A stretch of DNA of 57,906 bases, taken from NCBI GenBank assembly GCA_944390365.1, contig CALXPW010000001.1, forward strand, positions 1 to 57,906. Reading direction: 5' to 3'. The position numbers were made by a program, and so were the translations under genes. The DNA comes from an uncultured Clostridia bacterium. Lineage in GTDB: Bacteria > Bacillota > Clostridia > TANB77 > CAG-508. Position 1 is the stretch's first letter, and each line of letters begins with the position of its first letter. Below the pieces are notes generated by a model. The model saw nothing but the letters and a program-made list of their open reading frames with translations, did not search any database and had not been told where the DNA came from. Positions 1-8,731 of the stretch are shown here, piece after piece.

Positions 1-33
1 TTAGGCTTTATATAAGTATAGGGAGTGTTCAAA

Positions 34-1425
34 ATGATAGAAATTGAAGATTTAAAACCATATAAACACATACACCTTATAGGGATTGGTGGAGTAAGCA
101 TGAGTGGTATTGCAGAGATTTTGCATGCTTGTGGCTTTGTAGTTACAGGTTCTGATGCAGTTCAATCAGAAAATACCGATAGACTTATTAAAAACCATAT
201 TCCTGTTAAAATAGGTCATGATTTAGAAAGCTTAGAAAAAGCTAATTTAGTTGTTTATAGCGCTGCTATAAAAAAAGACGATGTAGAATTAGTTAGAGCC
301 AAAGAATTAAATATTCCAATAATAGAAAGAGGAACTTTTTTAGGAATACTTACAAAATCTTTTAAGAATACTATTTGTGTTTCTGGTACTCATGGAAAAA
401 CAACTACTACTTCTATGATTTCGCTATGTTTTTTACAAGCTGGAAAAGATCCATCTATCCAAGTAGGTGCTTATTTGAAACAACTAGATGCAAATTATAG
501 AGTTGGAAAAAGCGATTATTTTATCATAGAAGCTTGTGAATATGTAGAAAGTTATTTAAAACTTTTTCCAAAAGTTGAAGTTATTTTAAATATAGACAAT
601 GATCATTTAGATTATTTTGGAAGTTTAGAAAATATTGTTACATCATTTAGTAATTACATAAAGCTTATACCAGATGATGGGCTTTTAGTTATAAACTGGG
701 ACGATGACAATTGTAGGAAAATTGCAAAATATACTAATGCTAAAGTATTAACTTATGGAATCAAAAATGAAAATGCAAATTTTGTTGCTAGGAACATTAG
801 TTTTAATAGTAATGGCTTCCCTACTTTTGATGTATATTATAATAATACATTCTACAAAACAATAACTCTATCTGTTCCAGGCATTCATAATGTTATGAAT
901 GCACTTGCTTGCATAGCTGTATGTTATAATTACGGTTTAGAAAGAGAAGATATTAAAGATGCATTATTAAAATATACGGGTGCACATAGAAGATTTGAAT
1001 TTAAAGGTAGTTTTAATGATGTAAATGTATATGATGATTATGGACATCATCCTACAGAAATTGTAGCTACTGCAGAAGCTTTAAAGCAAAAGAAATATAA
1101 CGAATCTTGGGTAATTTTTCAACCTCATACATATAGTAGAACAAAAAATTTACTAGACGATTTTGCAACAGCTCTACTAAATTTTGATAATATAATAGTT
1201 ACAGATATTTATGCTGCAAGAGAAAGTAATACTTACAATATATCTTCTAAAGATTTAGTAGATAAAATTACCTCATTGGGTCGTAAAGCTATATATATTC
1301 AAGATTTTAACAAGATTGTAAAATACGTAAAAGAGAATGCAAAACCAGGCGATATTGTCCTTACTCTAGGAGCAGGAACAGTTACAAATATAGGACCTAT
1401 GCTTGTTGACCAAGAAATAAATTAG
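34..1425 (+). CDS. murC: UDP-N-acetylmuramate--L-alanine ligase
   Basis: Cytoplasmic Mur ligase that adds L-Ala to UDP-MurNAc using ATP, the first step of the peptidoglycan stem peptide. The N-terminal Rossmann motif GIGGVSMSG is near residue 16. The Mur ligase P-loop SGTHGKTTTTS is near residue 117. The central motif NIDNDHLDYF and the C-terminal YDDYGHHPTE are both present. The length of 463 residues is normal for MurC. A GTG at 25 is in frame, but the GGGAG ribosome binding site at 21-25 is ideally spaced for the ATG at 34, so I start there. A GT51 glycosyltransferase follows in the same direction, giving a small wall-synthesis pair. The product assignment is secure. Confidence 0.96.
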   Translation: MIEIEDLKPYKHIHLIGIGGVSMSGIAEILHACGFVVTGSDAVQSENTDRLIKNHIPVKIGHDLESLEKANLVVYSAAIKKDDVELVRAKELNIPIIERGTFLGILTKSFKNTICVSGTHGKTTTTSMISLCFLQAGKDPSIQVGAYLKQLDANYRVGKSDYFIIEACEYVESYLKLFPKVEVILNIDNDHLDYFGSLENIVTSFSNYIKLIPDDGLLVINWDDDNCRKIAKYTNAKVLTYGIKNENANFVARNISFNSNGFPTFDVYYNNTFYKTITLSVPGIHNVMNALACIAVCYNYGLEREDIKDALLKYTGAHRRFEFKGSFNDVNVYDDYGHHPTEIVATAEALKQKKYNESWVIFQPHTYSRTKNLLDDFATALLNFDNIIVTDIYAARESNTYNISSKDLVDKITSLGRKAIYIQDFNKIVKYVKENAKPGDIVLTLGAGTVTNIGPMLVDQEIN

Positions 1426-1498
1426 TACATTTGATTTAAGAAAATGTTAATAGCTTTGCTTTAATATTTATGTTATAATTTTACTGAGGTGGTAGCAT

Positions 1499-2239
1499 TT
1501 GAAAATTTTAAGAAACGTACTAATAATTATACTTGCAATTATACTTATAACTGGACTTACTTTATACATAGCAGGAGATAATATGTATAAAAATGCATTA
1601 GCAGGAGAAACTTTAGAAGATGTAATATCTAAAATACAGTCAGACCCTAATTATGTAGAATATGAAGATTTACCTCAAAATTATATAAATGCTGTAATTG
1701 CAGTAGAAGACCATAGATTTAGAGAACATGGTGCAATAGATTTAGTTGCAATTGCAAGAGCAATATATGTTAATATAAGCACCTTTTCTCTTCGTGAGGG
1801 TGGAAGCACCATAACTCAACAAGTTGCTAAAAATATTTTTTATATAACAGAAGATAATCCTGTTGTAAGAAAATCAGCTGAAATTCTTACTGCATTTGAT
1901 TTAGAAAATAATTATACTAAGAACGATATTTTAGAATTATACGTAAATACCATTTACTTTGGAGATGGCTATTATGGAATTGAAGAAGCTTGTCAGGGAT
2001 ATTTAAACAAAGACGCTACTGAAATGACTTTAGCAGATTGCACAATGATGGCAGGTATTCCAAATGCACCTAGTGTGTATGCTCCTACAGCTAATCCCGA
2101 TTTAACAAGAGACCGTCAGGAAAAAGTAATCTCTTCTATGGTAGAATATAACTATCTTTCTGAGACAGATGCAAATAGTTTGCTTAATAGTTTGGATGGG
2201 TATTATGAGAATTTAATCGAAACATTAGCAACTGAGTAA
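1499..2239 (+). CDS. monofunctional peptidoglycan glycosyltransferase (GT51)
   Basis: Membrane-anchored transglycosylase that polymerises lipid II into glycan strands. Residues 6-25 form one N-terminal membrane segment. The GT51 signatures EDHRFREHG (about 70-78) and GGSTITQQ (101-108) are intact, including the catalytic Glu of the ED motif. There is no transpeptidase domain, and 246 residues fits the monofunctional MtgA-like or truncated PBP1 type. The start is a TTG preceded by GAGGTGG with suitable spacing. It lies 73 bp after murC. Whether it substitutes for or supplements a class A PBP cannot be told from this window. Confidence 0.9.
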   Translation: MKILRNVLIIILAIILITGLTLYIAGDNMYKNALAGETLEDVISKIQSDPNYVEYEDLPQNYINAVIAVEDHRFREHGAIDLVAIARAIYVNISTFSLREGGSTITQQVAKNIFYITEDNPVVRKSAEILTAFDLENNYTKNDILELYVNTIYFGDGYYGIEEACQGYLNKDATEMTLADCTMMAGIPNAPSVYAPTANPDLTRDRQEKVISSMVEYNYLSETDANSLLNSLDGYYENLIETLATE

Positions 2240-2274
2240 TTTACTGAAGCTCTTAATTTTATATTTAATAAGAT

Positions 2275-2325
2275 AAAAGTTATCCACATTTTTTCGGTTT
2301 TATGTGGATAACTTTTGGTTTTTAC
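2275..2325. terminator. bidirectional intrinsic terminator between convergent genes
   Basis: A 15-bp perfect stem (2275-2289 with 2302-2316) carries T-rich flanks on both sides. It lies between the ends of the GT51 gene and hemW, so it can serve both strands. Confidence 0.85.
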
Positions 2326-2336
2326 TACATTATTCT

Positions 2337-3584
2337 TTACACAAACTCTTCCCAAACCAAATTTGCTAAATCTAAACCTTGATTTGTTAGTTTGATTGTA
2401 TCTCCGTCTATTTCTACTAAATTTTCATTTACTAGTTTTTCAAGTTCTTTCCTATATAAAAATATTGGATTTTCTCCAAACTTATTCTTAAAATCCTGTA
2501 TATGAACACCATCAATCTTGCGTAATCCTAGTAACATAAATTCTTGCATCTTGCTAGTTTTATTTTGTTTTTCGTGAAATATAATATTATCTACTTCATT
2601 TCCCGTTTCATAATTGCTTATATATTCTTCTATTGTATCTACATTAGAATATCTTACATTATTTGTGTATGAATGTGCTGCCGCACCTATACCAATGTAC
2701 TCTTCTTGATTCCAGCAAGCCAAATTATGCTTAGATTCATATCCTTTTTTTGCAAAATTAGATATTTCATAATGCGTATATCCCGCCTCTTCTAATTTTG
2801 TTTTTACCAGCCAATACATTTTTCTTTCTATCTCGTCACTTGGCAATGTAATTTCATTTGCTTCTAGTTTATTATAAAAAGGTGTTCCCTCTTCTATAAT
2901 TAGCGAATATGTAGAAATATGCTCTGGCGACAACTTAATAATATTGTTTATGCTTTCTTCTACATCTTCTATAGTTTGATTAGGAATTCCTAACATTAAG
3001 TCCACATTTATATTTCCAAACCCAATTTTTCTAGCAGTATTATATGTATTTAAAAAATCAGTATATGTATGTATTCTTCCAAGAGTTTTTAAAATTCTAT
3101 CTTTAGTTGATTGTAACCCGATGCTTAATCTATTTATTCCACATCTCTTATATTCCTTTAATTTTTCTTCATCAACTGTACCAGGGTTCACTTCAATTGT
3201 AATCTCTATACTTCCAGTTTTGTTTGCAATATCTTCAGTAGTTCTTACATTGTTATTCGCTTTATTGCTTTTCTCCAAATTATCCATACCAGCTAAAACA
3301 AAATATTTTTTTATAGTTTCTAAAATCTCAGAAATATATTTAGCAGGTATAATTGATGGAGTTCCACCACCTATGTATATACTTTTTACTATTACTAAAT
3401 CGTCTCTGCCCTCTTCATAGTCCTTTCTATTGCCTTCTCCTACTTCCTGTAATTCGTATTTAACCCATTTTATATACTGTTCAATTAAGCTTTCTTTTCC
3501 TGTGTACGATTTAAAATCACAATACTCACATTTTTTCTTACAAAATGGTATGTGCACATAAATTCCAATATTTTTAGTTCCCAT
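2337..3584 (-). CDS. hemW: radical SAM protein HemW (HemN-like, probable heme chaperone)
   Basis: Radical SAM protein of the HemN/HemW family. The cluster motif is C15-K-K-K-C19-E-Y-C22-D-F. An aromatic residue rather than a fourth Cys after the CxYC motif marks HemW rather than true coproporphyrinogen dehydrogenase HemN. GGGTPS follows near residue 73, then ITIEVNPGT and the HemN C-terminal domain (about 330-415). HemW is thought to bind and transfer heme; the role here is inferred from family only. Residues 95-125 contain a low-complexity insert rich in N, K and T. The ATG is preceded by AAAGGAG. It is the last gene of the leftward block and is separated from whiA by a REP-like repeat. Confidence 0.88.
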   Translation of the reverse strand: MGTKNIGIYVHIPFCKKKCEYCDFKSYTGKESLIEQYIKWVKYELQEVGEGNRKDYEEGRDDLVIVKSIYIGGGTPSIIPAKYISEILETIKKYFVLAGMDNLEKSNKANNNVRTTEDIANKTGSIEITIEVNPGTVDEEKLKEYKRCGINRLSIGLQSTKDRILKTLGRIHTYTDFLNTYNTARKIGFGNINVDLMLGIPNQTIEDVEESINNIIKLSPEHISTYSLIIEEGTPFYNKLEANEITLPSDEIERKMYWLVKTKLEEAGYTHYEISNFAKKGYESKHNLACWNQEEYIGIGAAAHSYTNNVRYSNVDTIEEYISNYETGNEVDNIIFHEKQNKTSKMQEFMLLGLRKIDGVHIQDFKNKFGENPIFLYRKELEKLVNENLVEIDGDTIKLTNQGLDLANLVWEEFV

Positions 3585-3595
3585 TTATACTCCTT

Positions 3596-3724
3596 TTTGG
3601 CACCTTTGTGCCTGGCACCAAAGTGCCATTTGGCACTTTTGGGGACAGGTTACCCAATTCATCTTTTATAATTTTGAAGACCTGTCCCCAAAGATGACAG
3701 ACTTGTCCCATTTAAACCTGTCCC
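3596..3724. repeat. REP-like palindromic repeat, family D copy 1
   Basis: Short inverted motifs built from GGCAC/GTGCC and GGGGACAGGT/ACCTGTCCCC are arranged as nested palindromes between the hemW start and the whiA stop. The same words recur at 23356-23420 and 25178-25230. The repeat abuts, and partly supplies, the whiA stop codon context. Such arrays resemble REP elements mobilised by RAYT transposases; no RAYT gene is in the window. Confidence 0.75.
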
Positions 3725-4651
3725 CTAACCTGACATTTTTACTATTGTTTGCAATCTATAGTTTACACCAGATTTTCCTACTGGTTCTTTTAGCATTTTG
3801 CCTAGTTCTGTTAAAGATGCTTCTGGATTTTTTATTCTTAGTTCTGCTATTTCTTTCAAGTTTTCAGGTAATTTATTGAACTTTCCTTCCTGTTTTAATT
3901 TATTTATTGCTTCTATTTGTTTTACTGCTGCATCTACAGTTTTTGATAAGTTTGCTGTTTCGCAGTTTACTATTCTATTAACATTATTTCTCATATTTCT
4001 ATATACTCTAATGTCTTCAAATTTTAAAACTGAATTACTTGCTTCTACAAAAGCGAGAAATTTTGATATTTCTTCTCCATCTTTCGAATATATTATGCAT
4101 TTTGATGTTTTTTTTGATTTAGCTGTTTCTACCTCTTTTTGTACATTTTTTGTTTTTTCTGCATTTAGTATTTTAAAGTTAATACCGTATTTTGCTAATA
4201 TTTCTATAACTTCGTTTGCTATTTTTTCTGTTTTTAATGCAATTTCTATATGATATTTATTTTTAGGATTGTTTATTGTTCCTCCTCCTAAAAAAGTTCC
4301 CCTCACAAATGCCTTTTCTTCGTTTTCGCTTGCTTCTATTTTATATTCTTTAAACATATTTTTAATAATTATACTTTGCTCTTTTGGTATTGTTATTGTG
4401 AAGTTTTTTCCTACAATATCGATGTTATACTTTTGTATTCTCAAATTACTTAGCAATTTTGCGAATCTATTTATGTTGTACTCACTCTCTGTAGAAAATT
4501 TTATACAACATTTACCTGTACTTGTAGAAGCTAATGTGGCAGATACATTATTACTATTTAAGTATCCATACATTTCTGCTTTTACACAATTTTTATTAGC
4601 TAAATTAGATAATTTGCTTAGCTCTTCTTTAACTTCTGTAGAAAATGACAT
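3725..4651 (-). CDS. whiA: DNA-binding protein WhiA
   Basis: Homologue of the WhiA regulator, which combines a LAGLIDADG-like N-terminal domain with a C-terminal helix-turn-helix. It is linked to cell division and sporulation in Gram-positive bacteria. Visible marks are the N-terminal FSTEVKEELSKL, the central RGTFLGGGTINNP, NCETANLSKTVDAA and the C-terminal HTH stretch with LTELGKMLKEPVGKSGVNYRL. The length of 308 is typical. The start has AAAGGAGGT upstream. It follows prmC by 2 bp, so the two are probably cotranscribed. The usual neighbours rapZ and yvcK are absent here. Confidence 0.95.
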   Translation of the reverse strand: MSFSTEVKEELSKLSNLANKNCVKAEMYGYLNSNNVSATLASTSTGKCCIKFSTESEYNINRFAKLLSNLRIQKYNIDIVGKNFTITIPKEQSIIIKNMFKEYKIEASENEEKAFVRGTFLGGGTINNPKNKYHIEIALKTEKIANEVIEILAKYGINFKILNAEKTKNVQKEVETAKSKKTSKCIIYSKDGEEISKFLAFVEASNSVLKFEDIRVYRNMRNNVNRIVNCETANLSKTVDAAVKQIEAINKLKQEGKFNKLPENLKEIAELRIKNPEASLTELGKMLKEPVGKSGVNYRLQTIVKMSG

Positions 4652-4653
4652 TG

Positions 4654-5520
4654 CTACCTCCTTTTTACTTCAATAACTCTATCTTGTCCATTTAAATCTT
4701 TAATACAGTTTACCTCTATGTATTGGTCAGTATATTCTTTAAAAATGTTACTTACACTTTCTTTTTGATTGTATCCTATTTCTACTAATATGTATCCTCC
4801 ACTCTTTAAATGTTTATATCCTTCTTTCGCTATTATTTTATAGAAATCCAATCCATCTATTCCACCATCTAAGGCTAAATGTGGTTCATTTTGCACTTCT
4901 TTTGATAACGTAATTATTGTTGCTTTTTCTATATATGGTGGATTTGATACTATAATATCAAAGTTATTTTCTTTAATATTTTCAAACATATCTGATATTA
5001 TAAATTTTACTTTTGCATTATTTTCTCTAGCATTTCTTTTAGCTACATCTATTGCCTTTTTACTTACATCTGATGCAATTGTTTCTGTCTCAAATTTATT
5101 TTTTAAGTAATTTTCTAATGAGATAGCTATTGCACCACTTCCTGTGCACAAGTCTAGTATTTTTATATTTTGACCTAACAGTTTGTTATTAGCAGTAACT
5201 GTTCTTATTGTTTCTTCTACCAAAATCTCAGTATCTGGTTGTGGTATTAGAACGCTTTCATCAACATAAAAATTTAATCCCATAAATTCTTGTTTATGTG
5301 TAATATATTGTATTGGTTTTCCTGCTATTACTTCGTCTAAATATGCTATATACTTTTGTTCTAGGTCATGCTGAACTTCTTTTTCACTATTTATTATAAT
5401 TTCAGTTTTATTCATATTCAAGATGTATTGTAATAATATCTCTGCTTTAAAGCTAGCATCTTCAATACTATTTTCTTTTAACTTATTTCTTCCAAAATTT
5501 CTTAATTTTTGTATGTTCAA
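4654..5520 (-). CDS. prmC: peptide chain release factor N5-glutamine methyltransferase
   Basis: SAM-dependent methyltransferase that modifies the Gln of the GGQ motif in RF1 and RF2. The SAM-binding motif LCTGSGAIAI lies at about 124-133 and the catalytic NPPY at 193-196. The N-terminal helical domain is complete, and 288 residues is the family norm. The start is TTG with GGAG about 9 bp upstream. It precedes whiA with a 2-bp gap. In many Firmicutes prmC follows prfA, which is not present here. Confidence 0.94.
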   Translation of the reverse strand: MNIQKLRNFGRNKLKENSIEDASFKAEILLQYILNMNKTEIIINSEKEVQHDLEQKYIAYLDEVIAGKPIQYITHKQEFMGLNFYVDESVLIPQPDTEILVEETIRTVTANNKLLGQNIKILDLCTGSGAIAISLENYLKNKFETETIASDVSKKAIDVAKRNARENNAKVKFIISDMFENIKENNFDIIVSNPPYIEKATIITLSKEVQNEPHLALDGGIDGLDFYKIIAKEGYKHLKSGGYILVEIGYNQKESVSNIFKEYTDQYIEVNCIKDLNGQDRVIEVKRR

Positions 5521-5626
5521 TTTTTTATTCTCCTAAAACATTTATTTATAAACTATTTTTTGTTAAATTTCTACAAACTGCTATTTGGGTTTCAAACATC
5601 AAAATCTTTTTTAATTCTTTTTATAC

Positions 5627-5845
5627 AAAAAAATACCCCCACATTAGCCGCAAGATGAATGAAATTTTAAGAGCCTGTTTTCACAGGTGGGTGTCTTGTT
5701 GAATGCTCCTGGGTTTCTTACTATTGAAAAATGTAAGCTTACACGCCACATCCAAAGGCGGACTCCCTTTAATCTATTGTTGGTTCTAAAATTCCAGTCT
5801 ACACGCACTACGCAGGGAATTGAAATATTTACTTATCTTTAATGT
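5627..5845 (-). ncRNA. ssrS: probable 6S RNA
   Basis: The 393-bp gap between prmC and truB holds a region with no ORF, unusually high GC for this genome, and a textbook promoter directly upstream. In transcript orientation it starts near 5845, has a CCCTGCG near the 5' end, a central region with GTCCGCCTTTGGATGTGGCG, then ACCCACCTG...CAGGCTC, and ends with TGCGGCTAATGTGGGGG and a T run at 5633-5627. The length of about 215 nt and the partly pairing ends match a long, interrupted hairpin as in 6S RNA, which binds the housekeeping RNA polymerase. I recognise it from general resemblance, not from a model search; another structured RNA is possible. Confidence 0.7.
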
Positions 5846-5851
5846 ACTTAT

Positions 5852-5880
5852 ATAATACCATACTCCAAAATCTTTTGCAA
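5852..5880 (-). promoter_or_regulatory. sigma-A promoter of the 6S-like RNA
   Basis: On the minus strand TTGCAA (5880-5875), a 17-bp spacer and TATTAT (5857-5852) give a near-consensus housekeeping promoter. Transcription would begin near 5845. Confidence 0.85.
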
Positions 5881-5913
5881 GTACTTTTTTGATTTTTTAC
5901 AATATCTTCACAA

Positions 5914-6801
5914 TTACAAAACAATCTCTCTTTTTAATAATTTATCTTTTACACTACCAATTCCAATAAATTCATTTTTGATATTATATATTCTGTATAA
6001 ACCATTAGCTAAGTTATAGCTTAGTTTCACACCGTTAGAAAATAGTTCTAATTTTCTATCATCTAATTTTATACTATTATTATCTCCATATATTTTGTAA
6101 AATATACTTTCTATAGATATTAAATATTTATTTAATTTTTCTTTGTCATTCCTGTTTTGCTCTAGCTCTTCTATAGTTATACTATTATTTATGCTAAATA
6201 TTCCCACCTTTGTCCTATTTAATTCTTTCATATATCCAATTGTTCCAAGTTTTTCCGCAATATCTTCACACAAACTTCTAATATATGTTCCTTTAGAACA
6301 TTTTACTGTAAAAGCAATTATTTTATCATTTTTTTTAATTGATTCCAACTTTATTCCGTATATCTCAATATCTCTTGCTTTTATTTCTACTTCTACATTT
6401 TTTCTTGCATACTCATATAATTTCTTACCGTTTACTTTTATAGCAGAATACATTGGTGGTACTTGCTTTTGCTTTCCTATAAATCCATTTAGCACATCTA
6501 AAACCTTTTCTTTTTCTAAAAGACCTTCTTCCACTTCTTTCTCATCTATTATTTTTCCTTCTGAATCTGCAGTATCTGTTTTAATACCTAATTTTAGTTC
6601 CACCTCATATTCTTTATCATGATTTATTAAATACTGTGATAGCTTTGTTCCTTTTCCTACTAAAATCGGTAAAAGACCTGTTGCATTTGGATCTAAAGTC
6701 CCTATATGCCCAGTTTTTTCATTTAGAATATGTTTTACTTTATTTACAACATTATTTGAAGTACAGTTTTTTTCTTTATTTATTAGTATAATTCCGTCCA
6801 T
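5914..6801 (-). CDS. truB: tRNA pseudouridine(55) synthase TruB
   Basis: Makes pseudouridine 55 in the T-loop of tRNAs. The catalytic Asp is D37 in GTLDPNATGLLPI. KLYEYAR and the motif around KCSKGTYIRSLCEDIA are also present. The open frame reaches 6891, but its first 30 residues are encoded by a REP-like repeat. The ATG at 6801 has AAAGGA upstream and starts at the conserved MDGIILINKEK, giving 295 residues, a normal length. It is the distal gene of the rimP-infB operon. Confidence 0.94.
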   Translation of the reverse strand: MDGIILINKEKNCTSNNVVNKVKHILNEKTGHIGTLDPNATGLLPILVGKGTKLSQYLINHDKEYEVELKLGIKTDTADSEGKIIDEKEVEEGLLEKEKVLDVLNGFIGKQKQVPPMYSAIKVNGKKLYEYARKNVEVEIKARDIEIYGIKLESIKKNDKIIAFTVKCSKGTYIRSLCEDIAEKLGTIGYMKELNRTKVGIFSINNSITIEELEQNRNDKEKLNKYLISIESIFYKIYGDNNSIKLDDRKLELFSNGVKLSYNLANGLYRIYNIKNEFIGIGSVKDKLLKREIVL

Positions 6802-6820
6802 TTCAAATCCTTTCAAAAAA

Positions 6821-6909
6821 CGTGGACAAAAGGGACACTCGTGTTTGTCCACACTTTTTAATTTGTTACACTTAATGTGGACAAAAGGCAATAGTTCCTT
6901 TTGTCCACG
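6821..6909. repeat. REP-like palindromic repeat, family E copy 1
   Basis: Two tandem hairpins with GTGGACAAA arms (6822-6853 and 6877-6908) fill the space between the nrnA stop codon and the truB start. The same arrangement is found at 40719-40830. It creates a false in-frame N-terminal extension of truB. Confidence 0.8.
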
Positions 6910-6912
6910 TTT

Positions 6913-7863
6913 TTAAATAACAGACTTAATTTGTCTAAGAATCTTTTCCTTAGCTTGTTCAATTGTACATTGCATTGTAGCACCTGCTGCACGTATGTGG
7001 CCTCCACCACCAAGTAGTAAACATACATCAGATACATTTACATATTCATTTGAACGTAAAGATGCCTTACATCCATTATCTGTTTCACGCAAAAATATAG
7101 ATACTTCTACTCCCTCTATATCTCTACCAATGCTTACTATTCCTTCGTGGTCTCCATTTTCTGCTCCAACTCTTTCCATTTCTTCTTTTGTTATATACGT
7201 AAATGCTACTTTTCCATCTTCAAAGAATTCTAATCTATTTGAAGCTATTCTTGTTAATTCAAAATTAGCCCTTGTTTTTATTTGTAATACTCTTCTATAT
7301 ATCTTTGAAATATTAACTCCATCTTGTAAAAGTCCTGCTGTAAATTCAAATGTTTCTGCTGTTACTCCTGGATATTTAAATCCTCCTGTATCCGTTATTA
7401 TCCCTGTAATTAAACAAGTTCCTATTTCTTTTGTTATATTTATATTTAAGAAATTAAATACTCCTATAAGTACCTGTGCACATGCTGGTGCATCAGGGCT
7501 TACGTAATTATAGTCTCCAAACATAGTATTTGAACTATGATGATCTATATTTATTTTTACTTTTGCATCTTCAAAGTACTTAGCAAACCCATTTAGCATT
7601 TTTATTGTAGCACAATCTACAGAAATAGCTAAATCATATTTTTCTATATTAGATTCTTTTTTTATTTCATCTGTACTTGGCAAAAACTCAAAAGTACGTG
7701 GATATTCTGGTATAATTACATCTGGATTTTTTCCTATTTGCTTTAGTGAATTATATAATGCTAAGGCTGAACCTATAGCATCTCCATCAGGATTTTCATG
7801 TGTTAATATTGCTATAGTCTCAGCATTATTTATTTCTTCTAAAATATTATCTAATGTGCTCAT
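6913..7863 (-). CDS. nrnA: bifunctional oligoribonuclease/PAP phosphatase (DHH family)
   Basis: DHH-DHHA1 phosphoesterase that degrades nano-RNA and 3'-phosphoadenosine 5'-phosphate. The metal-binding DHH motifs are THENPDGDAIGS (21-32), VDCA and IDHHSSN (106-112). The DHHA1 domain ends with GGGGHIRAAG. The 316-residue length matches B. subtilis NrnA. It sits between rbfA and truB, its usual position in Firmicutes. Confidence 0.93.
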   Translation of the reverse strand: MSTLDNILEEINNAETIAILTHENPDGDAIGSALALYNSLKQIGKNPDVIIPEYPRTFEFLPSTDEIKKESNIEKYDLAISVDCATIKMLNGFAKYFEDAKVKINIDHHSSNTMFGDYNYVSPDAPACAQVLIGVFNFLNINITKEIGTCLITGIITDTGGFKYPGVTAETFEFTAGLLQDGVNISKIYRRVLQIKTRANFELTRIASNRLEFFEDGKVAFTYITKEEMERVGAENGDHEGIVSIGRDIEGVEVSIFLRETDNGCKASLRSNEYVNVSDVCLLLGGGGHIRAAGATMQCTIEQAKEKILRQIKSVI

Positions 7864-7910
7864 TTACTTTCCTCTTTCTCTTTTATTAATTAACCTCTTT
7901 ATTAAAGCAA

Positions 7911-7954
7911 CCCTTTTGCTGAATAATAAACTCTAATACTAATCAGCAAAAGTT
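7911..7954 (-). other. intercistronic hairpin between rbfA and nrnA
   Basis: A 10-bp stem (CTTTTGCTGA with its complement) surrounds an AT-rich loop in the 101-bp gap between rbfA and nrnA. There is no T run, so it is more likely an mRNA processing or stability element than a strong terminator. Confidence 0.4.
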
Positions 7955-7964
7955 ATTATCATAT

Positions 7965-8324
7965 TTAATCTTCTTTTTTTGCATTAAGTTCTTTTAATAT
8001 AGAATCTATTCTAGCTCCATACTCTAATGAGTCGTCTATTTCAAAAACCAACTCTGGTGTAATTCTTAAATTTACTGTTTTAGCTAGTCTTGATCTTATA
8101 AAACCAGAGGATTCCTTTAGGCCCTCCATTGTTTTATTTATGTTTTTAGAATTTAGTATACTTACATATACTTTAGCATATTTAAAATCTGGAGTTATTT
8201 TAACCCTTGTTACACTAAGCATTCCTGTAACATTTGGATTTTTAAGTTCATAATTAAGCACTTGACTTAATTCTTTTTTTAACTCCTCATTGATTCGATT
8301 CAGTCTTGCTTCATTCTTAGGCAC
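7965..8324 (-). CDS. rbfA: 30S ribosome-binding factor RbfA
   Basis: Single KH-type domain protein that helps mature the 16S rRNA 5' end in the small subunit. It shows the family pattern MPKNEARLNRINEELKKELS followed by VTRVKITPDFKYAKVYVSIL. The 119-residue length is typical. It is separated from infB by about 400 bp that hold two palindromic elements, which is unusual since rbfA and infB are normally tightly linked. Confidence 0.95.
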   Translation of the reverse strand: MPKNEARLNRINEELKKELSQVLNYELKNPNVTGMLSVTRVKITPDFKYAKVYVSILNSKNINKTMEGLKESSGFIRSRLAKTVNLRITPELVFEIDDSLEYGARIDSILKELNAKKED

Positions 8325-8401
8325 TATTATCTCCTCCTTTTATTATTTTATATCTAATCTAGTGTTACTAAGATAATGGTTTTTGTAAAAACTTAGTTCT
8401 T

Positions 8402-8595
8402 CCCACTAGGTCCTATATATATTTATCAAATTTTTTTGTTCCTTGGTGTCGCACCATTTTTAATGATAAAAAGAAAAATAAATTTTTCTTTTTATCGCAG
8501 GAAAGGTGCTCCATATCGCACTCGCTTCAAAGAAGCTCGTTTGGTCGCTTACGCGTCACTACAAAAATTCTCTAAATATACATAGTACATAGTGG
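8402..8595. repeat. nested palindromic element, family C copy 1
   Basis: A core of 148 bp is nearly identical to 52607-52752. It is bounded by an imperfect inverted repeat (8402-8424 with 8573-8595, about 20 of 23 pairs). Only the innermost part of this repeat (TATATTTA) is shared with the other copy; the outer part is copy-specific yet still self-complementary. Inside are a conserved 15-bp AT-rich hairpin (GATAAAAAGAAAAAT arms) and the words TTCCTTGGTGTCGCACC and AGGAAAGGTGC, which could form a pseudoknot. No ORF is present. Confidence 0.8.
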
Positions 8596-8614
8596 TATCA
8601 TATTATTATACAGC

Positions 8615-8716
8615 AAATTGCCTTTTGGCTAGGAACGCAAATAAAAAATTTATGAGGCATACTCTGTGTACGTTGAATAAATTTTTTATTTTGCAGTGAC
8701 AACGCCAAAAGCAATT
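8615..8716. repeat. nested palindromic element, family A copy 1
   Basis: Three nested stems are visible: outer (8615-8628 with 8705-8716, one bulge), middle (15 bp perfect, 8639-8653 with 8677-8691) and a GTAC-type apical stem. The loop words CTAGG and CAACG are shared with copies at 22331, 25886 and 27914, while the stem sequences differ. It lies about 16 bp after the infB stop codon. Confidence 0.75.
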
Positions 8717-8731
8717 ATCTTTAAAATGCTC

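Noticed and set aside
2337-3584. True oxygen-independent coproporphyrinogen oxidase HemN
   Set aside because: The CxxxCxYC motif is followed by D-F and lacks the fourth Cys of HemN; length and sequence fit HemW.
6802-6891. N-terminal extension of TruB
   Set aside because: It is encoded by the family E palindrome; a good ribosome binding site and the conserved start are at 6801.
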